From positions 90,786 through 154,785 of the forward strand of contig JAMDHS010000054.1 in NCBI GenBank assembly GCA_029717555.1: DNA of 64,000 nt. Direction: 5' to 3'. The translations under genes were made by a program, and so were the position numbers. This DNA is from Peribolospora baueri (taxonomy: Eukaryota; Basidiomycota; Peribolosporomycetes; Peribolosporales; Peribolosporaceae). Position 1 is the first letter of the stretch, and every line of letters begins with the position of its first letter. This document shows positions 46,701 to 58,062 of the stretch, in pieces. The notes below the pieces were generated by a model that saw only the letters and a program-made list of their open reading frames with translations, was not told the DNA's origin and made no database searches.

Positions 46701-49058
46701 GAGGTTGCAGAGCTTGAGAAACTCGTGATATGTTCCTCTGTCGTCGATGTGCTTCTTAACGCGATCGAAGAAAGCGATCTCCTCCATCGATGCCAACGGT
46801 GCGCCGCGGGGTGGCAGGGGGACGCCGTACATGGCCCCCGGCGGAGGCGGAGGCATAGGAGCGCCCACATACGGCGGGGGATACGTCGGCGAACGTTCTG
46901 CTCCGGTCATTGGCAGCATAGGTCCGCGAGCAGCTGGACCAGGCGAATCGCCTTTGTGATGGTGCTTGGCCTTCTTTGTCTTGCCTCCGGCGCTTACGCC
47001 CGCTGCTTTACCTTCACCACCCTGAAGAGCACTGCGCTTCTTTCGGCTCGCGGCCTGACCACGTTTGCCTCCCGGAGCGGCCTGGGCGCCTTCCTGGCCA
47101 GGGCGACCGGGCGTGCCAGCAGGCGCCATCATACCAGGCTGCGAAAGACCGGAGGTCATCTGGCCGATCATGCCGAAGATGCCTCCTTGAGAACCGGAGG
47201 TCTCCTCGCCAGCGGCCGAGGTGTCCGGCAAAAACTGCTTGAATTCGCTCAGAAGGTCCGGAGCGTGGTTGAAAAGTGTCGTGACTTGAGCATAGACCTG
47301 TAGAAGTATCCGAGAGGCGTACGTGAGACCAAGAGTTACACCTTCGTCAATCACCTTTTTCCGCGGCAAGCTGTGGGAAAAATACTCACGTCCTTGATCG
47401 GTCGTTGTTCCTTCTGATATGTTTGCAGGATCTAGCCACGGGGACAAGGGAGCAAACGATTCATGACGTTCAGAACGTCGTCTGCAGATATCGCCCCGTG
47501 ACCGTCGAGCTCACGCACCTCCAAGAAAGCTTTGTATGTGTCTGGGTCTGACGCGAACCGCTGCTTGATCTTGTTGACGTAGTTAATCGCATGGTTGAAC
47601 TCCACTGGGGGGCGCTTACCATCTCCACCGCCATCACTGCCCGTCGTGGATGCCGCGGTGCCCGCTCCAGCTGCACCAGCCCGTTGCTGTGCAAGTCCGC
47701 TGTTCAAGACATGAGCACCGCTCGTTGCACCAGGTGTAGCAGGACCCGAAATCCCGTGCGGGGCCACGGGGGAGCCGATGGGCGCAGCCCCAGACGGAGC
47801 ATGCGCATGCGGATGGGCATGCTGGAGGGCGGCGATGGTGCCCGCAGGAAGGCCGGGAGCAGGACCGTGCCCAGGCTGAGGATGATGCTGGTGCTGATGT
47901 TGCTGGTCGGCGGGGGTCGCAGGCCTCTGCTGCTGTTGCTGCTGCTGCTGCTGGACGGGCTGGTTGGCGAAGGCGCCCTGCGCAGAGTGGCTCGCCGTCA
48001 TAGCGTGCCCACCGGGCGGATAGACGCTTTGTCCAGGAGTTCCGCTTCGCGAGGCGTAAGGAGGAGGCGGAGGAAGGGAGGGGTGGCGATGGTTGTTCGC
48101 TGACGTGCCGTGGGGGCCGTGGGAAGCCGGATGTTGATGCTGGTGGTGTTGATGCTCACCTTGACCTAGCCCTCCGGCACCAGCGGAAGGCGCAGAAGGC
48201 CCTCCCGAGTGATCGACGCCGGCACCGGCCGAGATGGCACCCGCGAGACCCGCACCAGCGGACGATTGGGTCGTGGTGCCGGTGGGCGTAGTGACGGTGA
48301 TGAGGTTGGCTTCGTGAGGGTCGGTAGAGCACTCGATGCGATAACCGGGAGGGAGAAAGGTGTTGAACCCCTGGATGAGCGCTGGATGGCCGCGGAAGAG
48401 GGTAGACACGCGTTCGATAACGCCCGGCGTGTCGATGCTGGGTGCGAGCAAAGGGGATCCGGACAATCGAACCGACTGATGAGTGACCCTTTATCTACAC
48501 CCCACGCCGACCGCCGACGCCGGCACGCGTACCTTTGACTCTTAAAGTCTTTCATAATATCAAGGAACTTGTTGTAGACATTGGGTTGTTGGTGGAACTG
48601 GACCTTTACCTGGTCCAGGTAGGAGAGCGCATCCTTGACGTTCAGCGTCGCCTGCAGGAACAGGGCATGAAGGGGCGGGGCATATGAGCGAGGTGAGCTA
48701 CGATCGAGATCGGTAGCGACGTGGAAAGCAACCAAATACAGAGACGAGGCAAGACGAAGGGGCTTCCTTTGATGCGCGCACACGTTTCTCGCCGTTCGAC
48801 GCTCACCATCGCGGGCGACGTTGCTCAACCAGGAAGCTAACGGTCGCTGACTTCCGTCACCTCGCGTACGCGTCGATGTTGTGTCTTCGATGATGTCGGC
48901 CTGAACGTGTCCCTAGCTGGCGTGAATACGATAAGGAGGCGCCTGAGAGCGTTGGAGCGAGGAGGAAGAGCCACTGGAGGTGAACAGTCGGCGACGAAGG
49001 GGGTGCTCGACGTGGTCGACCAAGCCAGTCCTCCATTCACCTCGTCCGCCCCCCCCAT
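43714..49058 (-). CDS. SIN3: SIN3 transcriptional corepressor scaffold
   Basis: Nuclear scaffold of Rpd3-type histone deacetylase complexes. Three paired amphipathic helix domains are visible. PAH1 has [17 protein letters not shown] and [18 protein letters not shown]2 has [33 protein letters not shown] and [22 protein letters not shown]3 has [20 protein letters not shown] and [13 protein letters not shown]. Linkers are rich in Gln/His/Gly/Ala. The HDAC-interacting region starts SYRKLPKS and continues [20 protein letters not shown] and [20 protein letters not shown]. The C-terminal Sin3 region includes [17 protein letters not shown] and [17 protein letters not shown], then [14 protein letters not shown] near the end at 43714. 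About ten exons. The N-terminus is uncertain: PAH1 begins right after an acceptor near 48660, and the ATG at 49058 is only a candidate. Confidence 0.93.
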
Positions 49059-49203
49059 GATCAACGGCAAGCGTCGGGGTTAGGGTTCTCAACTGCGGCT
49101 CCTGTGAGGATTATGTCAGCTCTGACGGCTCTCGTCCGGCGCGTCATCTCGATCGCTTTACGCGCGGACGTGATAGGAAAAAATCGATTCCCGCGTTCTA
49201 TCG

Positions 49204-51716
49204 CTAATACGTCACAAAATCGATCGTTTTGGCGTCGATCAGCCAACGCCCTCTACCTCCTCGGCCGGTCCACTCAAGCACGCGTAGACTGGGCACGCGA
49301 CGCGCAAACTTGCGTATCTCTCGCTTCGGAGGGATGCTGGCCTCAGCCGCTGAAAGCGCGCACCGCGAGCTCGGCGTCTCTGGAGAAGACGGATAGCCGG
49401 CAAAATCCCTATGACTTGCCGTCGGAGAGATCGACATAGTGGTCGATGACACTTTCATGTCGTCGCTGCGCAAGCACGTTTCAGGTGACGATACGCTCGT
49501 CCTGGGCGTGCCTGAACCAGAGTTATTCAAATCCTCATCCGCCCTCGTTACCCCTGAGCTATCCGTCGTCGTCGTCGTCGGCGTCGAGTAATGGCTACCC
49601 GAGCCGGCCCTTTTCGGTGTCTGTGGGGAGCGGGTGAAGAACTGCGGCGAAAGTGCGGCAGGAGCGCATTGGAAGGCTGTGGAGGGAGATGCGTCTAGTC
49701 CAGAGAGCACTTTGCAATGCTCCAAGGGAATCGTCACACTGAGCTTCCTCAGCCGCTTCAGGGGCAGAAATGCGGAAGACATTGTGAGCTGTTCGAAAGA
49801 GAGAGGGGGCGGACGCAAGCGAGCAAAGTTACGACGGTTAGCTTCACTCCTTAATGGTGGCGCATTGATGTGTGAATAGACCAGACTCACCAAGGTCGAG
49901 AACGTTGCATTGAACATGATTTTCAGCGCCTCCAGCTGTGACAGATTACTAGCGAGCAAGATCTTCAGTTCTTCTGGGTCGATCGACCAGAAGTCAAGGT
50001 CGAGAATCCGCAGCCGATGACCGTGCTCGGCGAGAGATCGGATGCCTTCCCAGGGTAGAGCCCGAGGTAAGACGATAGGATCGATTGGCGCTGCCGCCGC
50101 GCTGACCAAATGCATTTCAGATCCAACTTCGAACGGTGAAAGAAACTGTCCAAAAGGCATTGATGCTGGCAAGATCCTAGTGACCGAGAAGACGGTCAGA
50201 CCGCATTCAGCCGCGGAGAGTACGGAGAAGATAGAGCTGAGATGGTCGGACGTCCAGGAGTGATGAGGCCCGACCTCGCTGAAGCTGACCTGAAGGCGCT
50301 CGAAGGAGGGTGGGAGGGAGTCGACCTTGCTCCAGAATGACTTTGAGAGTCGACCTGGCGCACATCACAGGAAACGAGTTTGAAGAATCATGCATGTATT
50401 CGGTCGGTCAGATGAGAGGAGAGCGAATTGGAAGCATAAGTCATCTCACCTTGGACCTCAACCAAACGCAACGACTGCAGATCCGCGCAACCCTCCATGA
50501 TTAAAGCGAGCCCTTTATCGCTCGTTTGAGTTCCTTGTGTGCGGATAATTAACTCTTTGAGACCTGTGAGGGGCGGACGACAAGAAGAGTAAGGTTTTGA
50601 AAGAAGGAGCTCTATTTCAAAGATTGTCCCAGCCTGAACAAAAGGGGAACGTTATGCCAGTGCTCACGATCACAGCTGTCGGCTATCACACCAAGCAGGG
50701 TATCACTGACGAACACGAAGTCCAGAGCAAGTCTCTCCAATGAAGAGCAACCACGCAGAACGCCGGCGAGAGCACGGCTGCCTTCGAGGGAAAGGTGGCA
50801 GAGATCGAGTTCACGCAGGTTAGGCAAACCTGCTAGTCCCGTGGCGTCCCAACGATTGAGGGTGTCGACCTTGATGGTCGCCGATCCCAGGTCCAGACCG
50901 AGACCGCCATCGCTTGATCCTTCGGAGTTGCCAGAGAATCTCATAACCTCCTCATAGGCAAATGGCCGCGGACGCACGACGAGTTTGTTCAAGGTGCCCG
51001 ACAAAGTGTTGATAAGGCCGACGAAACACTCTGGCGGAGCATGCCACGATTGCCAAACAAAGGTGTGCAGCAAGGGAAAGTACGAGACGATGCTGTGCAG
51101 GGCATCGGCGGAGAGTGGTGAGTGCTTGGTGTCAAGAGCAGCTGTCTGGCATCCGTTTGTCCGGAAAGGCAGGCTTGAGGTGAGGAACGGTGTCGGGGCG
51201 TTTATAACGAGTGCTCGCACAAAGTCGGCATACCTGAGCAAAATTTCGTGAACAATGCAGCGTCATACCTACCTCCAGCAATCTGACCTCCGGTAATGAT
51301 ATGACACATCTCTCCCACTCTGAAAGCAGAGTGGCCAGATTTCCTAATCTCACCTTGGCAGTCTCGCGCTCCGCATCTTCCTATCAGAGGTTAGCGACGC
51401 GGTGGAGTCGGGGATGCTGACCTCATGGTATAGTATGCGGCAGGCGGCGTTGTGAATACGGCCGTTGACGCAGAGCAGACTCGATGCCGATGAAGGATGG
51501 AGGGTGAGAGTGTCCGAGACGATGTCTGGCGAGGAGCAGAGAAAGGCGCCGAGAAGCCAAGCGGGGAGGAAGGAACAGCAGACTGCAATCAGAACCCAAG
51601 ACGGCCAACAAAGGAACGTCCCCCTCAATTGCGCGAGAGCAAGACGTACGGTCGAGGACAGAGTCAGGCAGGTCCATGAAATGTGCCGTCTCCGGACATT
51701 TTGAAGAAGAGGCCAT
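49204..51716 (-). CDS. F-box / leucine-rich-repeat-like protein
   Basis: Likely substrate adaptor of an SCF ubiquitin ligase; its target is unknown. Exon 1 (start 51716) reads MASSSKCPETAHFMDLPDSV, and splicing to an acceptor near 51588 gives LDLCCSFLPAWLLGAFLCS, an F-box-like pattern, ending in AACRILYHE. Later exons give EDAERETAKVRLGNLATLLS and then leucine-rich blocks such as LAGLPNLRELDLCHLSLEGS, LRGCSSLERLALDFVFVSD, GLKELIIRTQGTQTSDKGLA, MEGCADLQSLRLVEV, HRLRILDLDFWSIDPEELK and LPLKRLRKLSVTIPLEHC. A Ser/Thr/Pro-rich stretch precedes the C-terminal SLRVLEWTGRGGRGRWLID. About seven exons. The fold is fairly clear; F-box status rests on weak N-terminal similarity. Confidence 0.72.
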
Positions 51717-52321
51717 GCCGGCAGTGGAAGGACAGCTGAGGGAGTATGACTAACGGGTGTTGGTTGATGAAGCGATGCAGAGGAGATGGAAAGGGAGAAG
51801 TACGTGTAGACCGATGGTATCGGAGGAACGGAGTGGCGGAGAGGAAAGAAGGCGGTCAAAAAGGAGGATCGACGTTGTCCACTCGCCGCCGAGGCAGTCT
51901 CGCTTTCCCATTCAGCAGGCGCGGAGACGAAGGAAATGGTCTGTGCGCCTTTCCACGTGTGCAGCGACGATGGGCGTGTAAACAAACGCGTCTTCTGCGC
52001 CGTCCTATTGCTGGACACAGGGCGAGGGGGGATGGGGGACACAAGTGAGGGGTATGCTCGAAACCGTTGAACACAGTACAGTACAGTACAGAGCGAGGCC
52101 TGGAATGAGGTGGAAGCGACACACCGACTTGACAGAAAGACTGAAAGAAAGAAGAAAGAAAAGAACGGAATGTCGGGGACTGGATGCAGGCGGCGGGCGG
52201 AAGTACGACATCAGAGCGCAAGGATCAATAGCTCGCCCGTGAACATGGAGCGAAACGGAGTGGATATGGCGATAAGAAAGCGACAGTGGGCGGCCGCATG
52301 GAAGGAGGCGCACATGCGCTT
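51717..52321. other. Intergenic, no gene seen
   Basis: Upstream of the F-box-like gene and downstream of the HbrB-like gene. Contains a short GTACA run near 52076-52090 and an AAAGA-rich purine stretch near 52134-52165. Confidence 0.45.
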
Positions 52322-52416
52322 CTACGTCGCGTAATCTCCATGGCCAGACGTGATACGCTCCAGTTCGGCCTGCACCTGATCCCAGTCTTCGAGGCCCAGT
52401 CCTCTCGACACGTAGA

Positions 52417-52461
<45 letters not shown>

Positions 52462-54280
52462 TACGTATATCGTCCGCGCGATGCCCCCCTTCAGCAACGG
52501 TGGGATGCCCGCCATCAGACGTCGCAGACCGTTCCCGCTGTCTTCCAGGGTCGTCCAACATGTCATCCTCCTCATCGCTCCCCTCCGAGTCTCCCTCGTC
52601 GGACTCGCCAGAATACCTCGCGTGTGAATTGGACTTGCCGGAAGACCGAGTGGGAGAACGCAGAGACGACAGGTATTCGTCCTCCGAAGTCGTCCGCAAC
52701 CGTCCGCTGTAGTAGGCGTGCGAGGAAGGCTGGTGCAGAAAGTGCTGTCCGCCGGCCTGCGAGCTCTTTAGCCTGTCGCCGACAGACAAGGTGGATGCGG
52801 CGCGCGTGGAGGACGCGTTCGGTCTCGCAGAGAGTGGCATCCAGCCACGTCGATTCGCCCGAGAACTGATTGTAGAAGCCGTAGACGTACCCGTCGGCCC
52901 CCTACTGCCAGCAACGCCAGCGCCACCTCCCGCCCAACCCAATATTCCGCCAACAGTATTCGCGGCCGTGCTCCTGCTCATGCGAAGGCATCGCAAGAGA
53001 CCATCTACCTCGGCTTGGGCATCGTCGTCGCTGTTGACACCTGCCAAGATGCTCATCATCTGCAAAAGGCGAGCGAACGTAGTTGCGCTTGCAGGCACGA
53101 GCGTCACGGCATTCCGACCGAACGTTGCACCTGTACCAGCAGAGCCAGGGGTTCGAAGCATGCTCGCCTTGGAGGGAGAAGGGGAGGGCACGGTGGAGTT
53201 GGAGGAGAACCGTTCTTCCGACAGAGGCGGAGGGGTGTGTAAAATGGTAGGCGTCTGTGGCCGCGGTGGCGTTGCGACCGAAACGCCCGGGGGCATCAAG
53301 CCTCCGCCCCCAGCGCCATGCCCTGTTCGACTGCCAGGGCTTTTGCCAACGGGGGAGCCGGAAATGCTGATGATCTTGCTATCGCTGTTTGTCCTGCCGT
53401 GCCGTTGCCACGTCCCTCCTCGCACAGACCTCGGACCGGCAAACCGAGATGCGACATCAAAAGCAGAAGGGCCCTGACCGCCGAAACGCCGCTCGGTGGG
53501 ATCTTGTGGAGAGTCGACCACTGGCTCCGGGTCGTAAAGTCTTGAAAAGACAGACGAGAGGCGAGGGAGCATGGGGAAAATGACGCAGTTGCGAAAGCCG
53601 GTGAGAACAATCTGTCGCACATCCAAGCGACCGCCAGCCGTGAGAACGGTCAACGCCGCTGCCGTCCCGCTGGACGCGGACAAGGAGGAAGCCGAAGCAG
53701 TCAAATTGGCGGCCGCCTTGGAGTTTTTGCCCACCAGGAGGCTTTGAAGCACGGGGTTCGTCTGGACCGGAAGAAAGACGCCTTCGATGTAGGGGAGGAC
53801 GGTGCCGAAGAAGAAACTCCAAATCTCGACCATGCGCGTGACAAGATGTTCGTCATCAAGCATGCTGACCTTTGCATTGAGCGTGTACATGCCCGTTGTT
53901 ACCAGCTTGCTCAAGTCCGTAGCAAGCGTCTCAAGAGCGCGGCCAGGTGAGCGGTCGAGGAGTCGCCGTATGTGGAGGCTGACCAGAGCGTTGAGGTCCT
54001 CGATAGGGTACTTGAGTCCTTCGCCGTTGAAGAGTGGCAAGACTCGGACGCACACCGTCTGCCACGCGTCGGAGTCGCCGACGATGTGATCAGCACCAGC
54101 AGCAGCACGCTCCATCTCGCGAGCCATAGTCCGAGCGTCGTAAGCGCTCAAGGAGCGAGCGCTGGCCACGAGGGTCGAGGAGGAAGACGGGGCGAGGGTC
54201 GACGTCGAGGAAGATGTTTGCGAAGGGTAAGGGCTCGAGGACGCCGACGGCCCTCCACCCGCGGCGGACATGGCTGCCAT
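52322..54280 (-). CDS. HbrB/Bit61 (PROTOR-like) TORC2 subunit
   Basis: Single-exon gene of 652 residues. The HbrB domain spans roughly residues 65-280 and includes WQTVCVRVLPLFNGEGLKYP, IEDLNALVSLHIRRLLD, LATDLSKLVTTGMYTLNAKV, RMVEIWSFFFGTVLPYIEGV and VRQIVLTGFRNCVIFPMLPR. The family comprises Aspergillus HbrB, yeast Bit61 and animal PROTOR/PRR5, accessory subunits of TOR complex 2 at the plasma membrane. Long Ser/Pro/Gly tracts separate this from a conserved-looking tail that includes LLQMMSILAGVNSDDDAQAE. Near the C-terminus 14 consecutive GGC codons give a polyglycine run (52417-52460). The ATG at 54280 is the first in-frame one (MAAMSAAGG). It is divergent from VAC8. Confidence 0.85.
52417..52460 (+). 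repeat. GCC trinucleotide array in a coding sequence
   Basis: About 14 uninterrupted GCC units on the + strand encode polyglycine in the minus-strand HbrB-like protein. Confidence 0.9.
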
Positions 54281-54888
54281 GGGGAGAAGTAAAGGTAAAC
54301 TCGGATTGCGATGGAAGAGGGCGAGAACAGCGTACGGAGACGACGGTGGTGTTGTGTCGACCGGCGACGTGATCCTCGACAAGCGCTGTTCACCCCCTGT
54401 CTGTCTGTCTGTCCGTCCGTCTGTCTCTAGAGTCTGCCTGTTGTGCCCGTGGAGGAACGGATGTGATTCGCAATGTATCCAAAGGGCTTTGCCTAAGGAT
54501 AGTCACGTGCACGTGAGCCTCCGCTTCAAGCAGCCCCTTTCACTTGAGCCACGTGATGAGCGGGCGAGGGCAAGCCAGAGCCAAGTCAGCCCCGTCAGTT
54601 GGTCGTCGCCGTCGTCGTCGCCGCCGCCGTCATCCAGAACCGAGCACGTTCTCAGACGAACAACTTGCTATCGGCCTTGTCTGTTCCCTTGCTTCACCTT
54701 CACCCTCCTTCCACTTGACTCTCTTTTTATTCTCCGCCTCTTTCTCTCTCCCAACCGCCCCTTATCCCGTCCAGTCTTGTCGACGCGGTCGATCAACACG
54801 CTCTCGCCGCGCGTCCGTTTCCTCCCTCCCCCTCCTCCTCCCAGTCTCCCTTACTCGCACCTCGGCGCATCGGCGGCGCCAATCAGGG
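54281..54888. promoter_or_regulatory. Shared upstream region of the TORC2 subunit and VAC8
   Basis: 608 bp between divergent start codons. It contains CACGTG-type cores near 54505-54515 (TCACGTGCACGTGAG) and near 54551 (CCACGTGATG), a CTGT run near 54400-54425, and a pyrimidine-rich leader before VAC8. Confidence 0.5.
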
Positions 54889-57389
54889 ATGGGTAATACG
54901 TGCTCATCATGCTGTGGCTGTGAGTGGCCGTCCGCTGTGTGATCCCGCCCCGCTAGGCAGTCCCCGTCTCCGCTTGGCGGAGGCTGGCCAATGCCGCCGT
55001 GCGTTCTGACCTAGGTCCCACCTGTCATTCTCTACAGTCGGTAGGTCGCGTAGCGCGGACTACCAGCCCCTGTTGCTTGAGAACGAGCGAGATGCCGTGG
55101 CGGACCTGCTGCAATACTTGGAGAGTGAGTCTGTTGTCTCTGTGGCGGTCACTGTCGCATGACACGCCCGGACCATCCAATTAATTTCTTGCCTGTCCTC
55201 ATCTTTTTATGTATATTTGCCTCCATCTGCCGCTACAGACCGCTCCGAGACCAATTTCTTCACCGGTGACCCCTTACGGGCTCTCTCCACGCTTTCATTC
55301 AGCGACAACGTCGACCTCCAGCGGTCCGCCGCGCTTGCCTTTGCTGAAATTACAGAGAAAGAGGTTCGAGAGGTTGGTCGGGACACGCTGGAGCCCATCA
55401 TGTTCCTTCTTCAGAGCCATGACGTTGAGGTTCAGAGGGCTGCCAGTGCGGCCTTGGGCAACCTGGCTGTCAATTGTGAGTACGCTGTTTAAGAGCAGCC
55501 GGGATCTGTGGACGCTGATCATTCATCTTCTCTGAACTCGATCCTGCATCACCTACCAGCCGAGAACAAACTTCTTATTGTCAAGCTAGGCGGTCTGGAG
55601 CCGTTGATCCGTCAGATGCTTAGCCCCAATGTCGAGGTGCAGTGCAACGCTGTAGGCTGCATCACCAATCTGGCCACACATGGTGAGCAGGGTCTAAGGG
55701 CCAATCCTTCCCGCATGTCAGGCTTCTATTTATCTGTTCTCTTTGGCATCACAGACGAGAACAAGACGAAAATTGCAAAGTCCGGAGCGCTTGTGCCCCT
55801 GACGCGTCTCGCGCGGAGCAAGGATATGCGAGTGCAGCGAAATGCCACTGGCGCGCTACTGAACATGACTCATTCCGGTGAGCAGGAGCGTGACCACGGA
55901 ATGTCATGGTTCTGTGACCAGGCTCTGTTGACGTTTTTACCCCAACGTTCCGATGCAGATGAGAATCGCCAGCAACTCGTGAACGCGGGAGCGATCCCAG
56001 TGCTCGTCGGTCTCCTGTCGTCGGCAGACACGGACGTTCAGTATTATTGCACTACCGCTCTGAGCAACATTGCCGTCGATGCTGCGAACCGTAAAAAGTT
56101 GGCGCACACCGAACCCAGACTAGTTCAGAGCCTCATTGGACTCATGGATAGCCCTAGCCTCAAAGTCCAGTGTCAGGCTGCCCTCGCGCTGAGGAACCTA
56201 GCCAGCGACGGTGAGTGCACGTACCCCCACTGTTCGTCGTTACCGGTTTATGCTCACTGAGATGTGCACCGGCGCTGGGATACATTTGATCTTCGCAGAG
56301 AAGTATCAGATCGAGATTGTTCGAATGAACGGTCTGCCGCCTCTTCTTCGTCTCCTCCGTTCGTCTTTCCTTCCTCTCATTCTGTCTGCCGCGGCCTGCG
56401 TGCGCAACGTGTCCATCCACCCCGCCAACGAGTCGCCCATTATCGACGCCGGTTTCCTTCATCCGCTCATCGATCTGCTTTCCCACGAGGACAACGAGGA
56501 GATCCAATGCCACGCCATTTCCACTCTTCGGAACTTGGCAGCCAGCAGCGAGAGGAACAAGGGTGCCATCGTCGAGGCTGGGGCGGTGGAGAGGATAAAG
56601 GAGCTCGTTCTTCACGTTCCCATCAGCGTGCAGAGTGAAATGACCGCTTGCGCCGCAGTGCTGGCTCTCAGCGGTATGTGTCATCTCGGCTCTTACGAGA
56701 GATCTTCCAGCGTGAATGACCTTACCTTTCATTCTTACCCAACAATCGTCGTCTGTAGAAGACCTCAAGCCTCAACTCCTGGAAATGGGTATTTGCGAGG
56801 TGCTTATTCCGCTCACTGCCTCGCCTAGCGTGGAAGTGCAAGGGAACAGTGCCGCCGCTCTCGGCAACCTGTCGTCCAAAGGTGAGCATGATCGGTCTCC
56901 AACGGCTTTAAAAAGTAAGATGCTCATTCGCCCCACTTCTTTGATGTGTAGCCGACGACTATGGTCCGTTCAACGCTGTCTGGTACGAGCCTGAAGGCGG
57001 CCTCCATGGCTACCTGATTCGCTTCTTGGAGAGCCACGACTCCACGTTCCAGCACATCGCAGTCTGGACGATTGCGCAACTCCTCGAGAGCGGAGGTGAG
57101 GGACGAGCTTCAAGCTTCTAGTAAAATGCCGTGCTTGCCGTTCTGATGTCTTCATGTCTTTGACGGCGTCGGTACCCCAGACGCGCAATTGGAGCAGAAC
57201 ATCCGGTCCTCCCACACCCTCCTCCCTCTAATCCGCCGTCTCGCCAGCACGCCGGCTCATTCTGACGTCTCTCACGACGGCGCCGAACCGAGCAGCGACG
57301 AGGAAGGTCAAGGCGGAGCTGAAGGGGAAATTGCCATGCTCGCCCAGAAGATCGTGGCAACTTTGGAGGAGGAAGGTAAAGAGGAATGA
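54889..57389 (+). CDS. VAC8: VAC8 armadillo-repeat vacuolar membrane protein
   Basis: Lipid-anchored scaffold on the vacuole for inheritance, nucleus-vacuole contacts and autophagy. The first exon codes [11 protein letters not shown], giving the N-myristoylation glycine and palmitoylated cysteines. Exon 2 gives [20 protein letters not shown]. Armadillo repeats follow, many starting just after an intron: [120 protein letters not shown] and [20 protein letters not shown]. The C-terminus has [18 protein letters not shown] and an acidic tail ending at 57389. About eleven exons. The start at 54889 is fixed by the acylation motif. Confidence 0.97.
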
Positions 57390-58062
57390 GGGAGGAAGCC
57401 GGCGCGTCGCTGCGATGGCGTGGTTCTTACGGTGGTGGCTCCCAACTAGCCTTGCTCTTTTCTTTCTTCATTGGCATTTCTCTCTTTGCTCTGAACTTTT
57501 GACTCGTCCACTCCACTCCGGTCATCCTCGACATGCTCCGTCCATACCTTGTTTATCGTCTAGGCAGTTGTGCCGTAGACTGTCTCACGTATGCCTCTCC
57601 CATCTCTTGTCCCGTCCTCTCTTAATTGCCTCCCTTCTGTCACCTCGTTCCTTTCCCCTCCCTCGTCCCTTCTCTCTCTCCTCGTTCCTTCTCCCTCTCG
57701 TTCCTTCTCCCTCTCCTCGTTCCTTCTTTCTTCCCTTCCTGTTCGTCTGTGTACATCTATCATAACGATCGTCAACGAAGCGAGCCTTCTCCTATGGAGA
57801 GATGGGTTTGGGCTTCCACCTAAACCTCCAGTCTCCATCTGCGCGGCGCAGACACGGTGATGACAAAGAATGTGAGCCCTTCCGTTGGAGACTGCCAAGC
57901 ATCCCGATCCAGCATGCGAGTCAGTTCGAATCTAATCTACACGACGGCGCGTTTGTACGCGCGTAGCGCTGCGGAAGAGATCACCGGCACTGGAGAGGGA
58001 AGACTTGGTTCTGTCCATCGCCCCCATCGCCCTTCATCAGCGGCCCGACATCGAACGGCGTC
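57390..58062. other. VAC8 3' flank with pyrimidine-rich repeat
   Basis: No gene seen. At about 57640-57750 the sequence is almost all C/T, with several CTCGTTCCTTCTCCCT-like units, probably 3' untranslated sequence of VAC8. MUS81 starts at 58063. Confidence 0.5.

Noticed and set aside
49075-49093. GGGGTTAGGGTT words as an internal telomere tract
   Set aside because: Only one or two units in upstream sequence; too short to be more than chance.
57640-57750. C/T-rich repeat as coding sequence
   Set aside because: All frames give Ser/Leu/Pro monotony without domains; best read as the VAC8 3' flank.
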